From Pontimonas salivibrio (GTDB taxonomy: Bacteria > Actinomycetota > Actinomycetes > Actinomycetales > Microbacteriaceae), in contig NZ_CP026923.1 of NCBI RefSeq assembly GCF_002950575.1, positions 1,696,811-1,760,810 on the forward strand: 64,000 nt of DNA, given 5' to 3'. The notes beneath the pieces are model-generated. The model was not told the origin of the DNA and did not search any database. It saw only the letters and a program-made list of their open reading frames with translations. Shown piece by piece: positions 29,797 through 38,561 of this stretch. Positions within the stretch are counted from its first letter, which is position 1. Each line of letters opens with the position of its first letter. Position numbers and translations under genes: made by a program.

Positions 29797-30867
29797 CTAG
29801 TCATATCTCGGGTACTTGACCAGACGATCTCGAAGGGACTTGATTAACGCATTGAGTGCGCTGTCGTCCAGGAACACTCCGTTTCGCTGCTCTTCCTCAA
29901 ATGCTTGGGACCAAGCTGGGTCGTATGGCCCCAGCTCTAATCGCTCAGACTCGGCAACCACATCATTTAGGGCGTCAATTAATGGCGTCGCCCTTCGGAC
30001 AAATTGTTCGTACGCTTCTTCTGTCAGTGCCGGAATCCCTCTCGGCGCATCGGTATTTCGCGCAAGAAAACCATTTGCGAATATCTCCTCCGGTTCCCAT
30101 CCCTCCAGGCTGTTCGCAATGCGTTGGATTCTAAGCTCGCCCGCGGTCAGCGAGCGATTAACCATACGAATTGGGGGTTCGACCCACTCTCCAACATTTG
30201 GGATCGAAAGAGCTTTCAAAGAGCTCGCCCACAGCGTGTTTTTATGCCGGGAGTAATTCAAAATTCGCACGTCGACGCCGTTGTTTCGAAGCCAGGCAAC
30301 GGATTCGGCAAGACCTTCCTGAAACAGGGCAGCATCTGACGATAGCCAGTCGTTGAGCGAAGCAGTCACCCGATCGTGTTTCACGCTTTGTTGATATTTC
30401 GAAAAAGCCCACTCGAGAGGGTCTCTTATAACGATGAAAAATACGACCCGCAAAGGGCGTCCTTTGAATTCGAGCATTTCTTTGAACGCAGCTCGCCCGT
30501 TCGAACTGCTCAACAGCTGAACGACTTCCTCCGAGAGCTGCTCGCGTGAATACAGAATTCTTTCTAGCGGTGTGTCAACCTTTCGCGCTGCTCTAAGGAC
30601 TTTATGAATGCGTCGGCTTGGCGCGTTTCCACTAGAAGTAAGCCCCGCCTCGGCGTGCGCTGCACTGGCAGGTCTCGGGTAGTCCACGCCCAGCTGTGCA
30701 AGCGCCTCACGATTAAGCGCAAACATCGACTGCAAATAGGAACTGCCGGTTTTTCGAAGCCCGATATGGAGCATCAATTCCGAGGAAGAGGCGCTAGGCG
30801 GGGCAGGAGTCGGCTCCCGCCGAAAAAACACAACAAATAGTGCCTTAGGCCAGCGTGAGGCTTTCAC
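29797..30867 (-). CDS. Sulfotransferase-like protein
   Basis: 356 residues from GTG 30867 (GAGGGG upstream). The phosphosulfate-loop motif is LHIGLRKTGSSYLQSMF (33-49) and the 3'-phosphate motif is VFFIVIRDPLEWAFSKYQQS; between them is YSREQLSEE, as in polysaccharide sulfotransferase-like proteins. Probably sulfates a surface glycan; the acceptor is unknown. Confidence 0.75.
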   Translation of the reverse strand: MKASRWPKALFVVFFRREPTPAPPSASSSELMLHIGLRKTGSSYLQSMFALNREALAQLGVDYPRPASAAHAEAGLTSSGNAPSRRIHKVLRAARKVDTPLERILYSREQLSEEVVQLLSSSNGRAAFKEMLEFKGRPLRVVFFIVIRDPLEWAFSKYQQSVKHDRVTASLNDWLSSDAALFQEGLAESVAWLRNNGVDVRILNYSRHKNTLWASSLKALSIPNVGEWVEPPIRMVNRSLTAGELRIQRIANSLEGWEPEEIFANGFLARNTDAPRGIPALTEEAYEQFVRRATPLIDALNDVVAESERLELGPYDPAWSQAFEEEQRNGVFLDDSALNALIKSLRDRLVKYPRYD

Positions 30868-31258
30868 TCTTTAGCCCCTCTTTTAGGTGTGCAATCGAGA
30901 ATTTCCCGGCGGGGAGTCATAGGTAAAGGGTTTCACTCCGAACCACGTTAGTCGCCGAGACCTTAAACAGTTGGAAGCAGACCCCTCATCTAATCGCGCG
31001 CCCGGGACGGTGGTTTTCGGAGTAGTGCTCGCGAGTACGATAACGGATATGACGTTAGAGAGTACCTCGGGGTCGTTCTATCGAGGAAATGAAGCTCCCC
31101 GCACGCGCGATCACCTCAGTGAACGTCATGGCATTTCGAGGCAGGTACAAGGCCCAGGCAAACCAGCTGGTGAGAGACACTGCCTAGTTGAAGGTAAAAC
31201 CCCAGGGAAAAATAATGATTGAGCTGCGAAATTTGAGCCGGCGAGAAAGGGTGTTGAA
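30868..31258. other. Divergent intergenic region
   Basis: About 390 bp between the divergent sulfotransferase-like and GT61 genes. No supported gene; presumably contains both promoters, but no -10 box stands out. Confidence 0.4.
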
Positions 31259-32119
31259 TTGAAAAGCGTCTTTCGTCGGATTCGGCGGGTAAAAAACCGA
31301 GACTCGTACCCCAAAATGTTGGTCCCAATTACACGGGGGCCTCTACTTGGCTACTACCACTTCCTTTTGGGCTATTTCGTTCCGGCTTACTGGCACATGC
31401 TGCAGAACCCAAATACCGAACACGTGCTGCTCCAGTGCGGCCCGATGGACAAGTGGTTTGAATGGCTCCCTCAAAAGCCAGCGCAGACCATGGATGCGGT
31501 AGAGGGTCTCCAGACTGCTTACCGGGCGAGAAAAAGGGGTTTTGCAAGGGGATTTGTCATCGAGACTTTTACCGACTGGGACCTCTACCGAAACTTTTCC
31601 CAACGTCCACTTTCTGAAGTATCGGAACATATTCGTGGACGATTTGTGCCGCCCCATGAACCAAAGCCAGGGGACAAACCAAAGGCGGTCGTTCTGATTC
31701 GTGACCACGTCCCGGATGCGCTCACACAACACCCCACTAGAGAATTCGGGCCGGCTAAACGAAACATCCCCAATCTGAAGACTGTCGCAAAAAGCCTTGA
31801 GAAACACTTCTCGGTGGAATTACTCGATGGCTCAGCCAAAACCCCTGAAGAAACCGTTGCCGCCTGCTCCAACGCGGATCTCCTCATCGGACAACACGGC
31901 GCAGGGCTTGCTAATGCATTGTTTCTTCCGCCCGGAGCGCAGGTAATCGAAATTGGATGGAATCCGGTTGGGTCCAATCCTCTCGGCCATTTCGAAGCAC
32001 TCAGCGCCGAACTGGGCCTCGGTTGGAAATACCTGGCCCTGCAGGAGGACCAATTCGCTCCCATTTCCGCGGAGGACTTGGAGCGGGAACTTTTGGCCTA
32101 TACAGACTCACCTCGCTGA
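31259..32119 (+). CDS. Glycosyltransferase family 61 protein
   Basis: 286 residues from TTG 31259 (AAAGGG upstream); ATG 31316 is an alternative. The GT61/DUF563 signature is clear: ADLLIGQHGAGLANALFLPP followed by AQVIEIGWNPVG. It is shorter at the N-terminus than the GT61 gene at 27240. Followed by a capsule-synthesis-like gene on the same strand after 77 bp, probably one transcription unit. Confidence 0.8.
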   Translation: MKSVFRRIRRVKNRDSYPKMLVPITRGPLLGYYHFLLGYFVPAYWHMLQNPNTEHVLLQCGPMDKWFEWLPQKPAQTMDAVEGLQTAYRARKRGFARGFVIETFTDWDLYRNFSQRPLSEVSEHIRGRFVPPHEPKPGDKPKAVVLIRDHVPDALTQHPTREFGPAKRNIPNLKTVAKSLEKHFSVELLDGSAKTPEETVAACSNADLLIGQHGAGLANALFLPPGAQVIEIGWNPVGSNPLGHFEALSAELGLGWKYLALQEDQFAPISAEDLERELLAYTDSPR

Positions 32120-32196
32120 GGCCGGCAACTGCGTTGGTAGTGTCTTTTTGTTAGTGATCGATATTAGACGTTTGTGGTGACGAAAGAGGAAATGGT

Positions 32197-33720
32197 GTGA
32201 GTGTTAATCGGGTGGCTTTCGTCGCGTATGAACCATGGGAAACACGGGTGGCAAGTCGCTTCCTCACACGGTTGAAGGAAGAAGACCCTTCCCTTGAGAC
32301 ACTCCTAATTGTTGCCGATCCTTTCCAGATTAGGAATAACAGGGGATCCAGACGTCTTCGAAAGCTCGCCGAGAGTGCATCACACCGCACCGCGGTGATC
32401 TTTGAAGATCTCCTGGAATGGCACAAAACCATCCCTAGCGTCGATCAACGCGATGCCCTCACTCGGGTTGAGACCATCGCCAAGAGTGAAGGTATTGACT
32501 ACTTAGATGCGGTGATGAGCTCTGACCCTCACCTGATGCCGCGCGAGAGGGCTCCGTTTTATCACCCACTAACCCAAGCGGAGAAAAACGCAGCGAGCGT
32601 CTTAGTATTCGAAAAAGTCTTAGACACTCTGGACGCTTTTGCACCAGATGTGGTGGTGATGATGTGGGACCAGTATCTGGTCAAGAACTTTGTCGGCGCG
32701 GTCTGTCGGGCTCGAAACATTCCTGTACGCGTTTTTCGACGGGTGCGCTACAAGGACTACCTCAAACTCGATTACTTCTTTCTCCCCATCAGCCAAGAGC
32801 CCGGTGAATCCCTCACAGCACCGAACACGAAAGAGAACCTGAGGGCAGAAATCGAGGCATTCGGAAACAGCCTGTATCCGAACAACCTTGCCGTCACCGA
32901 GGCTGGCTTTGTCGAACAGTGCCACAACGCCCCGTTAAAAGCGATAGGCCAGGTACTCGCACGGGGCTGGAAAGCCCAAGTGCGGAAGCTCCAAACTGGG
33001 CCCTTTAGCAGGCCCCGAAAGTTCCGCTGGCTGCGCTATTGGGTGAGCATTAACCGCCGGGTCCACCTTTACCTCCTGATGAAGGTCTTCAGAAGTTTTC
33101 GATACATCTTTGACCGAAAAACTCTCACCGGTGAGGGCGCCCTACCAGAGCGCTTTGTGGTGGTACCACTCCACTTTCGCCCAGAATCGGCTATTCTCAC
33201 CCAAGGTTTGGGCACCGAAGATGACGACGTCGTTGAACAGGTCGCTCGCACGCTCAAGGGCATTGATCCCGAAGTCGCCTGCGTAGTGTTGGAACACCCC
33301 TCAATGATTGAAGACCGCCGCTACGCCTTCTACCGAAAACTCAAAAGCTGGGGCAATGTGGTTATTGCCGACCCGGTCATCCCCACACAGGAGCTAATTC
33401 AACGCTCGTTAGGAGTGATCACCATCTCTGGAACGGTGGGTCTGGAAGCATCAATCGCCGGAATACCTGTCCATGTCGCCGGTTACCCCGAATACCTAGG
33501 TGCAATCCAATCCCACGGCAGCGAAGCCCTACAGGCTTTTCTCACTGCCTGCGCCAACGATGAAGGTCCAGTCTCCGGGGAGGGTGCCCTGTCCTACCTG
33601 GAAAAGCACTGCCACGAGGGCTGGCAGGGCGACCTTGGCTGGGCTGCCATCAAGTCAGAAGAAGCGCTAGAAGAAACAGTCACTACCCTGCGGGAGATGT
33701 TTCACGCCTCGACTAAGTAA
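32197..33720 (+). CDS. Capsule polysaccharide synthesis-like protein (KpsS/KpsC type)
   Basis: 507 residues, GTG start with AAAGAGGA seven bases upstream. The C-terminal third resembles capsule-synthesis transferases (Capsule_synth family): VVPLHFRPESAILTQG, CVVLEHPSMI, then GVITISGTVGLEASIAGIPV, the conserved region that closes the donor site in GT-B-type Kdo transferases. The N-terminal half (FVAYEPWETRVASRFL, DAFAPDVVVMMWDQY) fits the first Rossmann-like domain. The sugar is not predictable; Kdo itself would be unusual in a Gram-positive. A strong terminator follows. Confidence 0.65.
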   Translation: MSVNRVAFVAYEPWETRVASRFLTRLKEEDPSLETLLIVADPFQIRNNRGSRRLRKLAESASHRTAVIFEDLLEWHKTIPSVDQRDALTRVETIAKSEGIDYLDAVMSSDPHLMPRERAPFYHPLTQAEKNAASVLVFEKVLDTLDAFAPDVVVMMWDQYLVKNFVGAVCRARNIPVRVFRRVRYKDYLKLDYFFLPISQEPGESLTAPNTKENLRAEIEAFGNSLYPNNLAVTEAGFVEQCHNAPLKAIGQVLARGWKAQVRKLQTGPFSRPRKFRWLRYWVSINRRVHLYLLMKVFRSFRYIFDRKTLTGEGALPERFVVVPLHFRPESAILTQGLGTEDDDVVEQVARTLKGIDPEVACVVLEHPSMIEDRRYAFYRKLKSWGNVVIADPVIPTQELIQRSLGVITISGTVGLEASIAGIPVHVAGYPEYLGAIQSHGSEALQAFLTACANDEGPVSGEGALSYLEKHCHEGWQGDLGWAAIKSEEALEETVTTLREMFHASTK

Positions 33721-33845
33721 GCCAAGCACGCTCGGACGGGAAGCAACGAGGAATCCCGCCCAACAACACGCCTATTTCCCCGCCGAAACACGCATCAGCT
33801 CAAACAGTAGGGTCGCCGTGCCCGATCATTGTGTTCGGTTAATAG

Positions 33846-33893
33846 AAAACGCCCGGCCAGATTTCCCGAGGGAAATCTGGCCGGGCGTTTTTC
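33846..33893. terminator. Bidirectional intrinsic terminator
   Basis: Perfect 22-bp arms (33846-33867 and 33870-33891) with CGCCCGGCCAGATTTCCC as the core and a 2-nt GA spacer; A-run on one side and T-run on the other, so it serves both the plus-strand capsule-like gene and the minus-strand rplJL transcript. Confidence 0.9.
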
Positions 33894-33925
33894 AACCCAT
33901 TGGGTTGTGCCTCTGATGGGCCTAA

Positions 33926-34315
33926 CTACTTGAGCGTGACGGTTCCGCCAGCAGCTTCGATCTGCTCTTTGGCTTTCTCAGCGGTCTCTTTGTTAGCACC
34001 TTCCAGAACTGCACTGGGGGCTCCATCAACGAGGGCTTTGGCTTCACCGAGGCCGAGGCTGGTGAGAGCACGCACCTCTTTGATGACCTGGATTTTCTTG
34101 TCGCCAGCGGCTTCGAGAATGACGTCAAAAGAGTCCTTCTCTTCAACCTCGGCGCCACCGTCACCGGCGGCAGGTGCACCGGCAGCTGCGACAGCAACCG
34201 GAGCGGCTGCGGTAACTTCGAAGACCTCTTCGAACTTCTTGACGAATTCGCTCAGTTCAATGAGCGAGAGTTCCTTGAACGCCTCAATGAGGTCGTCGGT
34301 AGACATTTTAGCCAT
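33926..34315 (-). CDS. rplL: 50S ribosomal protein L7/L12
   Basis: 129 residues. N-terminal dimerisation domain ([24 protein letters not shown]), Ala/Gly-rich hinge, and C-terminal factor-binding domain ([26 protein letters not shown]). AAGGAG precedes the ATG. Binds L10 as dimers and recruits translational GTPases. It is the last gene of rplJL; rpoB does not follow, a terminator and the glycan genes do. Confidence 0.97.
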   Translation of the reverse strand: MAKMSTDDLIEAFKELSLIELSEFVKKFEEVFEVTAAAPVAVAAAGAPAAGDGGAEVEEKDSFDVILEAAGDKKIQVIKEVRALTSLGLGEAKALVDGAPSAVLEGANKETAEKAKEQIEAAGGTVTLK

Positions 34316-34351
34316 GATTTCTCCTTGTGTTGTAGGTAGGGGTTCGGGTGC

Positions 34352-34870
34352 TTACGCGCCCTGAGATTCTTTTTTCTGACGCAACTGGTCGATTGCCCGA
34401 ACGGCAGATGCCTGCGGAGCAGTAAACAGATACGCGGCAGCAAACAGCGAAGCCTTGACGGCACCGGCGAGTTTGCCAAGCAGCACCTCGCGGGATTCGA
34501 GCTTCGCGAATGCGTCAACTTCTTCAGCACTCAGTGGTGCACCTTCGAAGTAGCCGCCCTTAATGACCAGGGCGGGGTGGTCTTTAGCGAAGTTGCGCAG
34601 AGCTTTGGCAGCGTTCACGGGATCCCCGTAAACGAAAGTCAAAGCGGAAGGGCCAACGAGGAGGTCATCGAGAACGTCGATGCCCGCTTCTTTGGCTGCA
34701 ATCTTTGTCAGCGTGTTCTTCACCACGGCATAGCTGGCATCGGCACGCAGAGCACTGCGGAGTTCTTTCAACTCCGAGACACTCAGTCCCCGATAGTCAG
34801 TCAGCCACACCGCAGCAGATTCACGAAAATTCGTCGTGAGCTCTGCGACCGTTGCTTCCTTTGTCGCCAT
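34352..34870 (-). CDS. rplJ: 50S ribosomal protein L10
   Basis: 172 residues, begins MATKEATVAELTTNFRES, with VVKNTLTKIAAKEAG and the C-terminal helix AIDQLRQKKES that binds L7/L12. GGAGA lies upstream. Preceded by a ~400-bp leader with a terminator-like hairpin, consistent with autogenous control of rplJL. Confidence 0.97.
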   Translation of the reverse strand: MATKEATVAELTTNFRESAAVWLTDYRGLSVSELKELRSALRADASYAVVKNTLTKIAAKEAGIDVLDDLLVGPSALTFVYGDPVNAAKALRNFAKDHPALVIKGGYFEGAPLSAEEVDAFAKLESREVLLGKLAGAVKASLFAAAYLFTAPQASAVRAIDQLRQKKESQGA

Positions 34871-35286
34871 GGTTCTCCTTGGTTGTTGTTGTCACCGCAG
34901 ACCACCAGGCATAAAAAATGCTCCGGGCGCATGCGCACGGAGCATTAAATGTTCTCGTTACGCCTACGCGGGCCGAGGGCTTTCACCCTGTGCTTCGGTG
35001 GTTTGTGATTTCTCACGCCCCACGACCGGCGGTCTTTGGCTGAAAAGAATCTATCGGTAGTGGGAACACAACACCAAATCGCGCCAAATATGGCAAAACC
35101 CTTTCCCATTTGCTGGCCTGCAGGCAGGGCCAGGCCACGTTGAACCAGAACCATGGACTAAAAGCCCTAAGGAACGGCCTAGGGAAGGCTGCCAGGGCGA
35201 GGCGGGTGGCCATGCTCCTGAAGCGACCCCTACCGTGGCACCCGGGCCTGACGAACCACCCCGAGAGCCACGATTACATCAGCAGG
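34871..35286 (-). other. rplJL leader and intergenic region
   Basis: 416 bp between rplA and rplJ. The rplJ-proximal part carries the attenuator-like hairpin at 34912-34945. A separate leader here implies that rplJL has its own promoter; the L10-binding fold expected in such leaders could not be drawn reliably by eye. Confidence 0.5.
34912..34945 (-). terminator. Attenuator-like terminator before rplJ
   Basis: On the minus strand ATGCTCCG and CGGAGCAT (34945-34938 / 34925-34918) pair around a GC-rich 12-nt loop and are followed by TTTTTT (34917-34912). It ends 41 bp before the rplJ start, the position of the transcription attenuator in many rplJL leaders. Confidence 0.75.
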
Positions 35287-35973
35287 TTAGACCTGGCTGA
35301 CATCCAAAGGAATACCGGGACCAAAGGTGGTCGACATGGCGGCCTTCTGGATGTAGCGGCCCTTCGAGCTTGCCGGCTTCACACGATTGATTTCTTCTAA
35401 AGCAGTGGTGAAGTTTTCCAACAGCTGCTCTTCGGTGAAGCTTGCTTTACCGATTACGAAGTGCATGTTGGCGTGCTTGTCAATGCGGAACTCGATACGT
35501 CCACCCTTGATGTCATTGACCGCTTTTGCGACATCTGGTGTCACGGTGCCGGTCTTGGGGTTCGGCATAAGGCCACGGGGCCCGAGTACCTTACCGAGCT
35601 TTCCGACCTGACCCATGAGCTCCGGGGTAGACACGGCGGAATCAAACGACGTGTAGCCTCCGGCAACTTTCTCGATCAGTTCAGTGCCACCCACTTCGTC
35701 AGCACCGGCCTCTTTTGCTGCTTCCGCAGCAGCGCCGGTGGCAAACACGATGACGCGGGCAGTCTTTCCGGTGCCGTTCGGCAGCGAGACTGTACCGCGG
35801 ACCATTTGGTCGGCTTTTCTGGAGTCAAGACCCATTTTGAGGGCCACCTCAACGGTGGAGTCGGTTTTCGCTGAACCGGACTGTTTGGCCAGAGCCACTG
35901 CCTCTTTGGGCGAGTAGAAGTGGCCGGGAGTGAGAAGCTCTTTAGCCTTCTGGTATTGCTTGGAGTGTGCCAT
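35287..35973 (-). CDS. rplA: 50S ribosomal protein L1
   Basis: 228 residues with family landmarks [40 protein letters not shown] and [22 protein letters not shown] precedes the ATG. Second gene of rplKA; L1 is a stalk protein and a known translational repressor of its own operon. Confidence 0.97.
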   Translation of the reverse strand: MAHSKQYQKAKELLTPGHFYSPKEAVALAKQSGSAKTDSTVEVALKMGLDSRKADQMVRGTVSLPNGTGKTARVIVFATGAAAEAAKEAGADEVGGTELIEKVAGGYTSFDSAVSTPELMGQVGKLGKVLGPRGLMPNPKTGTVTPDVAKAVNDIKGGRIEFRIDKHANMHFVIGKASFTEEQLLENFTTALEEINRVKPASSKGRYIQKAAMSTTFGPGIPLDVSQV

Positions 35974-36063
35974 TTGTGCGTCTTCCTTTACTTCGACGTG
36001 CGGTGTCGCGAGCCTGGCTGGCTCTCCCGCGAAAAAAAATGGTGGGATTGTTGGTGAGCCGAC

Positions 36064-36489
36064 TTAGCCGACGGTGATGCCCATACTGCGGGCAGTACCT
36101 TCGATGATCTTGGCGGCAGCCTCGATGTCGTTGGCGTTTAGATCCTGCTGTTTCATTTCGGCGATCTCTCGCACCTGAGCAGGAGTGATGTTGGCCACTT
36201 TGTCAGTGTGGGGGACTCCAGAGCCCTTCTTCACACCAGCAGCTTTCTTAATCAACTCCGCCGCAGGCGGAGTTTTGGTAATAAAGCTGAACGAGCGGTC
36301 CTCGTAGACGGTGATTTCCACCGGAATGACGTTTCCCCGCTGGGATTCTGTTGCGTCGTTGTAGGCCTTGCAAAACTCCATGATGTTGACGCCGTGTTGA
36401 CCAAGGGCCGGACCCACGGGTGGGGCAGGGTTGGCTTGACCAGCCTGGATCTGGAGCTTAATGAGCCCAGCAACTTTCTTCTGTGCCAT
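36064..36489 (-). CDS. rplK: 50S ribosomal protein L11
   Basis: 141 residues: [23 protein letters not shown] followed by [20 protein letters not shown], the two-domain L11 pattern. It binds the GTPase-associated centre of 23S rRNA. AGAGGAAA precedes the ATG. Confidence 0.97.
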   Translation of the reverse strand: MAQKKVAGLIKLQIQAGQANPAPPVGPALGQHGVNIMEFCKAYNDATESQRGNVIPVEITVYEDRSFSFITKTPPAAELIKKAAGVKKGSGVPHTDKVANITPAQVREIAEMKQQDLNANDIEAAAKIIEGTARSMGITVG

Positions 36490-36626
36490 CTGTTTCCTCT
36501 TCTTGTTCGTGTGTGAGTTTCCTCACACGCTCCCGACAGTAAAGCGTGTCTTTACTGCGGTGGTCTGTGGTGTTTCATCACACGCGGTGTGACACCGCGC
36601 GTGATGCCTTGCGTGATTCTACGTGT

Positions 36627-37628
36627 CTAAAGCTTGGCGACCTGGTCGAAGCCAAGCTCGACCGGAGTTTCACGCTCAAACAGCGACACCAAAGCTGTGA
36701 GTTTACCGCTCTCAGGCTTGATTTCGCTAATGGTGCCAGGAAGGCCCGCAAACGACCCTTCCTTGATGGTAATCGTTTCACCAATTTCGAAGTCCACTTC
36801 AGCGGGCAGCATCCGGGACACCGGACCACCGGCAGTGTGAACGGCGCCCTTGGCTGCAGGGGCTTCTGCCACCTGAACGGTGGATTTCAACATCTCGAAC
36901 GCCTCTTCGAAGCGAAGAGGCGTGGGGTTGTGAGCATTACCCACAAAGCCCGTCACACCGGGGGTGTGGCGAACCGCCGACCACGAGTCTTCATTGAGGT
37001 CCATACGCACAAGGACGTAGCTGGGGATTCGCACGCGAGTCACCAGTTTGCGCTGACCGTTTTTGATCTCCACCACGTCTTCCATGGGAACTTGGACTTC
37101 AAACAGGAAGTCTTCAATACCCAGAGAAGTACGACGGTTTTCGAGGTTTTGCTTCACCCGCTTTTCAAAACCTGCATAGGAGTGCACCACATACCATTTG
37201 CCGGGTTGGCGGCGAAGCTCCTTACGGAAGTCCGCGTAAGGATCCTCGTCGTCCGAGGTCACCATCGACGCACCCTCTGTTTCAGCAGCCGCTCCAGCGA
37301 CTGTTCCATCGTCTTGGTGTTCTTCGTCCCACGATTCTGACTCATCAGACGTTGCCGCCACAGAAGCATCCGCTTCTTGTATGGAGTCAATATCCAACGC
37401 GTCTTCAACAACAGCATCCGCCTCGACGTCGTTAGCCGCATCCAGCGATGCCGTCGATTCGTCATAGTTGGTGGCGTCGTCATCGACGACGTGCATCGCT
37501 GTGCTCTCGGCAGCATCCGAGCCGTGTAGCTCCTCGTTCAAGATGTTGCCCTCCTGGGCTTCATCTTCTTCCGAGGACTGCTCGGCAGCTGTTGCCGAAT
37601 CAATGTCTTTCAAGTGGTCTTCACTCAC
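36627..37628 (-). CDS. nusG: Transcription termination/antitermination factor NusG
   Basis: 333 residues. Residues ~1-150 are a highly acidic, low-complexity extension rich in Asp/Glu/Ala/Ser; the NGN domain starts at WYVVHSYAGFEKRVKQNLE and the KOW domain is KEGSFAGLPGTISEIKPE near the C-terminus. Such extensions are usual in actinobacterial NusG, though this one is long. It couples RNA polymerase to Rho and ribosomes. Lies after secE in the standard order. Confidence 0.96.
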   Translation of the reverse strand: MSEDHLKDIDSATAAEQSSEEDEAQEGNILNEELHGSDAAESTAMHVVDDDATNYDESTASLDAANDVEADAVVEDALDIDSIQEADASVAATSDESESWDEEHQDDGTVAGAAAETEGASMVTSDDEDPYADFRKELRRQPGKWYVVHSYAGFEKRVKQNLENRRTSLGIEDFLFEVQVPMEDVVEIKNGQRKLVTRVRIPSYVLVRMDLNEDSWSAVRHTPGVTGFVGNAHNPTPLRFEEAFEMLKSTVQVAEAPAAKGAVHTAGGPVSRMLPAEVDFEIGETITIKEGSFAGLPGTISEIKPESGKLTALVSLFERETPVELGFDQVAKL

Positions 37629-37793
37629 GACTTATCCACTTACCTTCCTTGTACTTCCTAAAGTCTCTACCTATCGGCCACAAATTGCCTGTGATGTGCG
37701 ATTTTGGTGATTCCCGGACCGGTGCTTAGTTGCCGGCCATTGCACACCAGGCGTTTTATTAAGTTTCTACGCTCACTCCTAGAACACTCGCCC

Positions 37794-38075
37794 CTAGAAG
37801 AGCGAGGACCCGTCACCAAACACCCACGAGATCGCCCACCCGAAGATCAAGTCAAAGGCGACGATGATTCCCATCATGATCAGCACGAACACCAACACCA
37901 CCAAGGTGTAGTTGACCAGTTCACTCCTGGTAGGGGTGACCACTTTCCGGAGTTCGTCAATGACCTGCCGGATAAACAACACCAGGCGCGCAAAAACACC
38001 GGAGCGGTTTTCCCGCTCCGCTTTATCTTTTGCGACCGGATTGTCCGGCGTTGGGTCAGGCAAATTTGTTGCCAC
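37794..38075 (-). CDS. secE: Preprotein translocase subunit SecE
   Basis: 93 residues: a charged N-terminal region, the conserved amphipathic stretch FIRQVIDELRKVVTPTRSEL, and one membrane helix (YTLVVLVFVLIMMGIIVAFD). It clamps the SecY channel. GTG start; tRNA-Trp lies just upstream. Confidence 0.95.
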   Translation of the reverse strand: MATNLPDPTPDNPVAKDKAERENRSGVFARLVLFIRQVIDELRKVVTPTRSELVNYTLVVLVFVLIMMGIIVAFDLIFGWAISWVFGDGSSLF

Positions 38076-38124
38076 TACTCACACACTTTCGTTTGATTGA
38101 TACTTCACCAGCACACTGGCTTCG

Positions 38125-38197
38125 CAGGGCGGACAGGACTCGAACCTGCAACCTGCGGTTTTGGAGACCGCTGCTCTACCAATTGAGCCACCGCCCT
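38125..38197 (-). tRNA. tRNA-Trp (CCA)
   Basis: 73 nt; acceptor AGGGCGG / CCGCCCT, anticodon loop TCTCCAAAA with CCA, T-arm with GGTTCGAGTCC. CCA end not encoded. Immediately upstream of secE, a widely conserved position. Confidence 0.95.
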
Positions 38198-38561
38198 AGA
38201 GCTTCTCAGTCTATGACGGTCTCGGCCACCAAAGCGAACCGCGGAAGTTAGGGTTGCCCGATCCTCTCAGTTGTAGAGTTCGAAATCCCCCCCCCCTGTC
38301 AGACCTGGAGGCCACTGATTTACATCCCGAACAGGGTGTGTGGGGCTGAGGGACCATTGAGGAAGGTCTGTTGAGCAATGCTTGTTTGGTTGAGCGCTTT
38401 CACTGAGAGTTATTGTTTTAGCCAGATGAGCTTTCCCGTTTCTCTCCTGGCACTGAATTGCTGAGAAGCTAGCAACATGGCGCCAGCCTCCAAAAGAGGA
38501 GACCGTCACCCTCCAGCGAAAGGCCAGACATCTACTCGCACCATTTCGAAGGCCGCATCCC
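38198..38561. other. Intergenic region with a ten-C tract
   Basis: About 360 bp between tRNA-Trp and the minus-strand glycan operon. The only notable element is an uninterrupted run of ten C at 38287-38296. No gene is supported. Confidence 0.5.
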
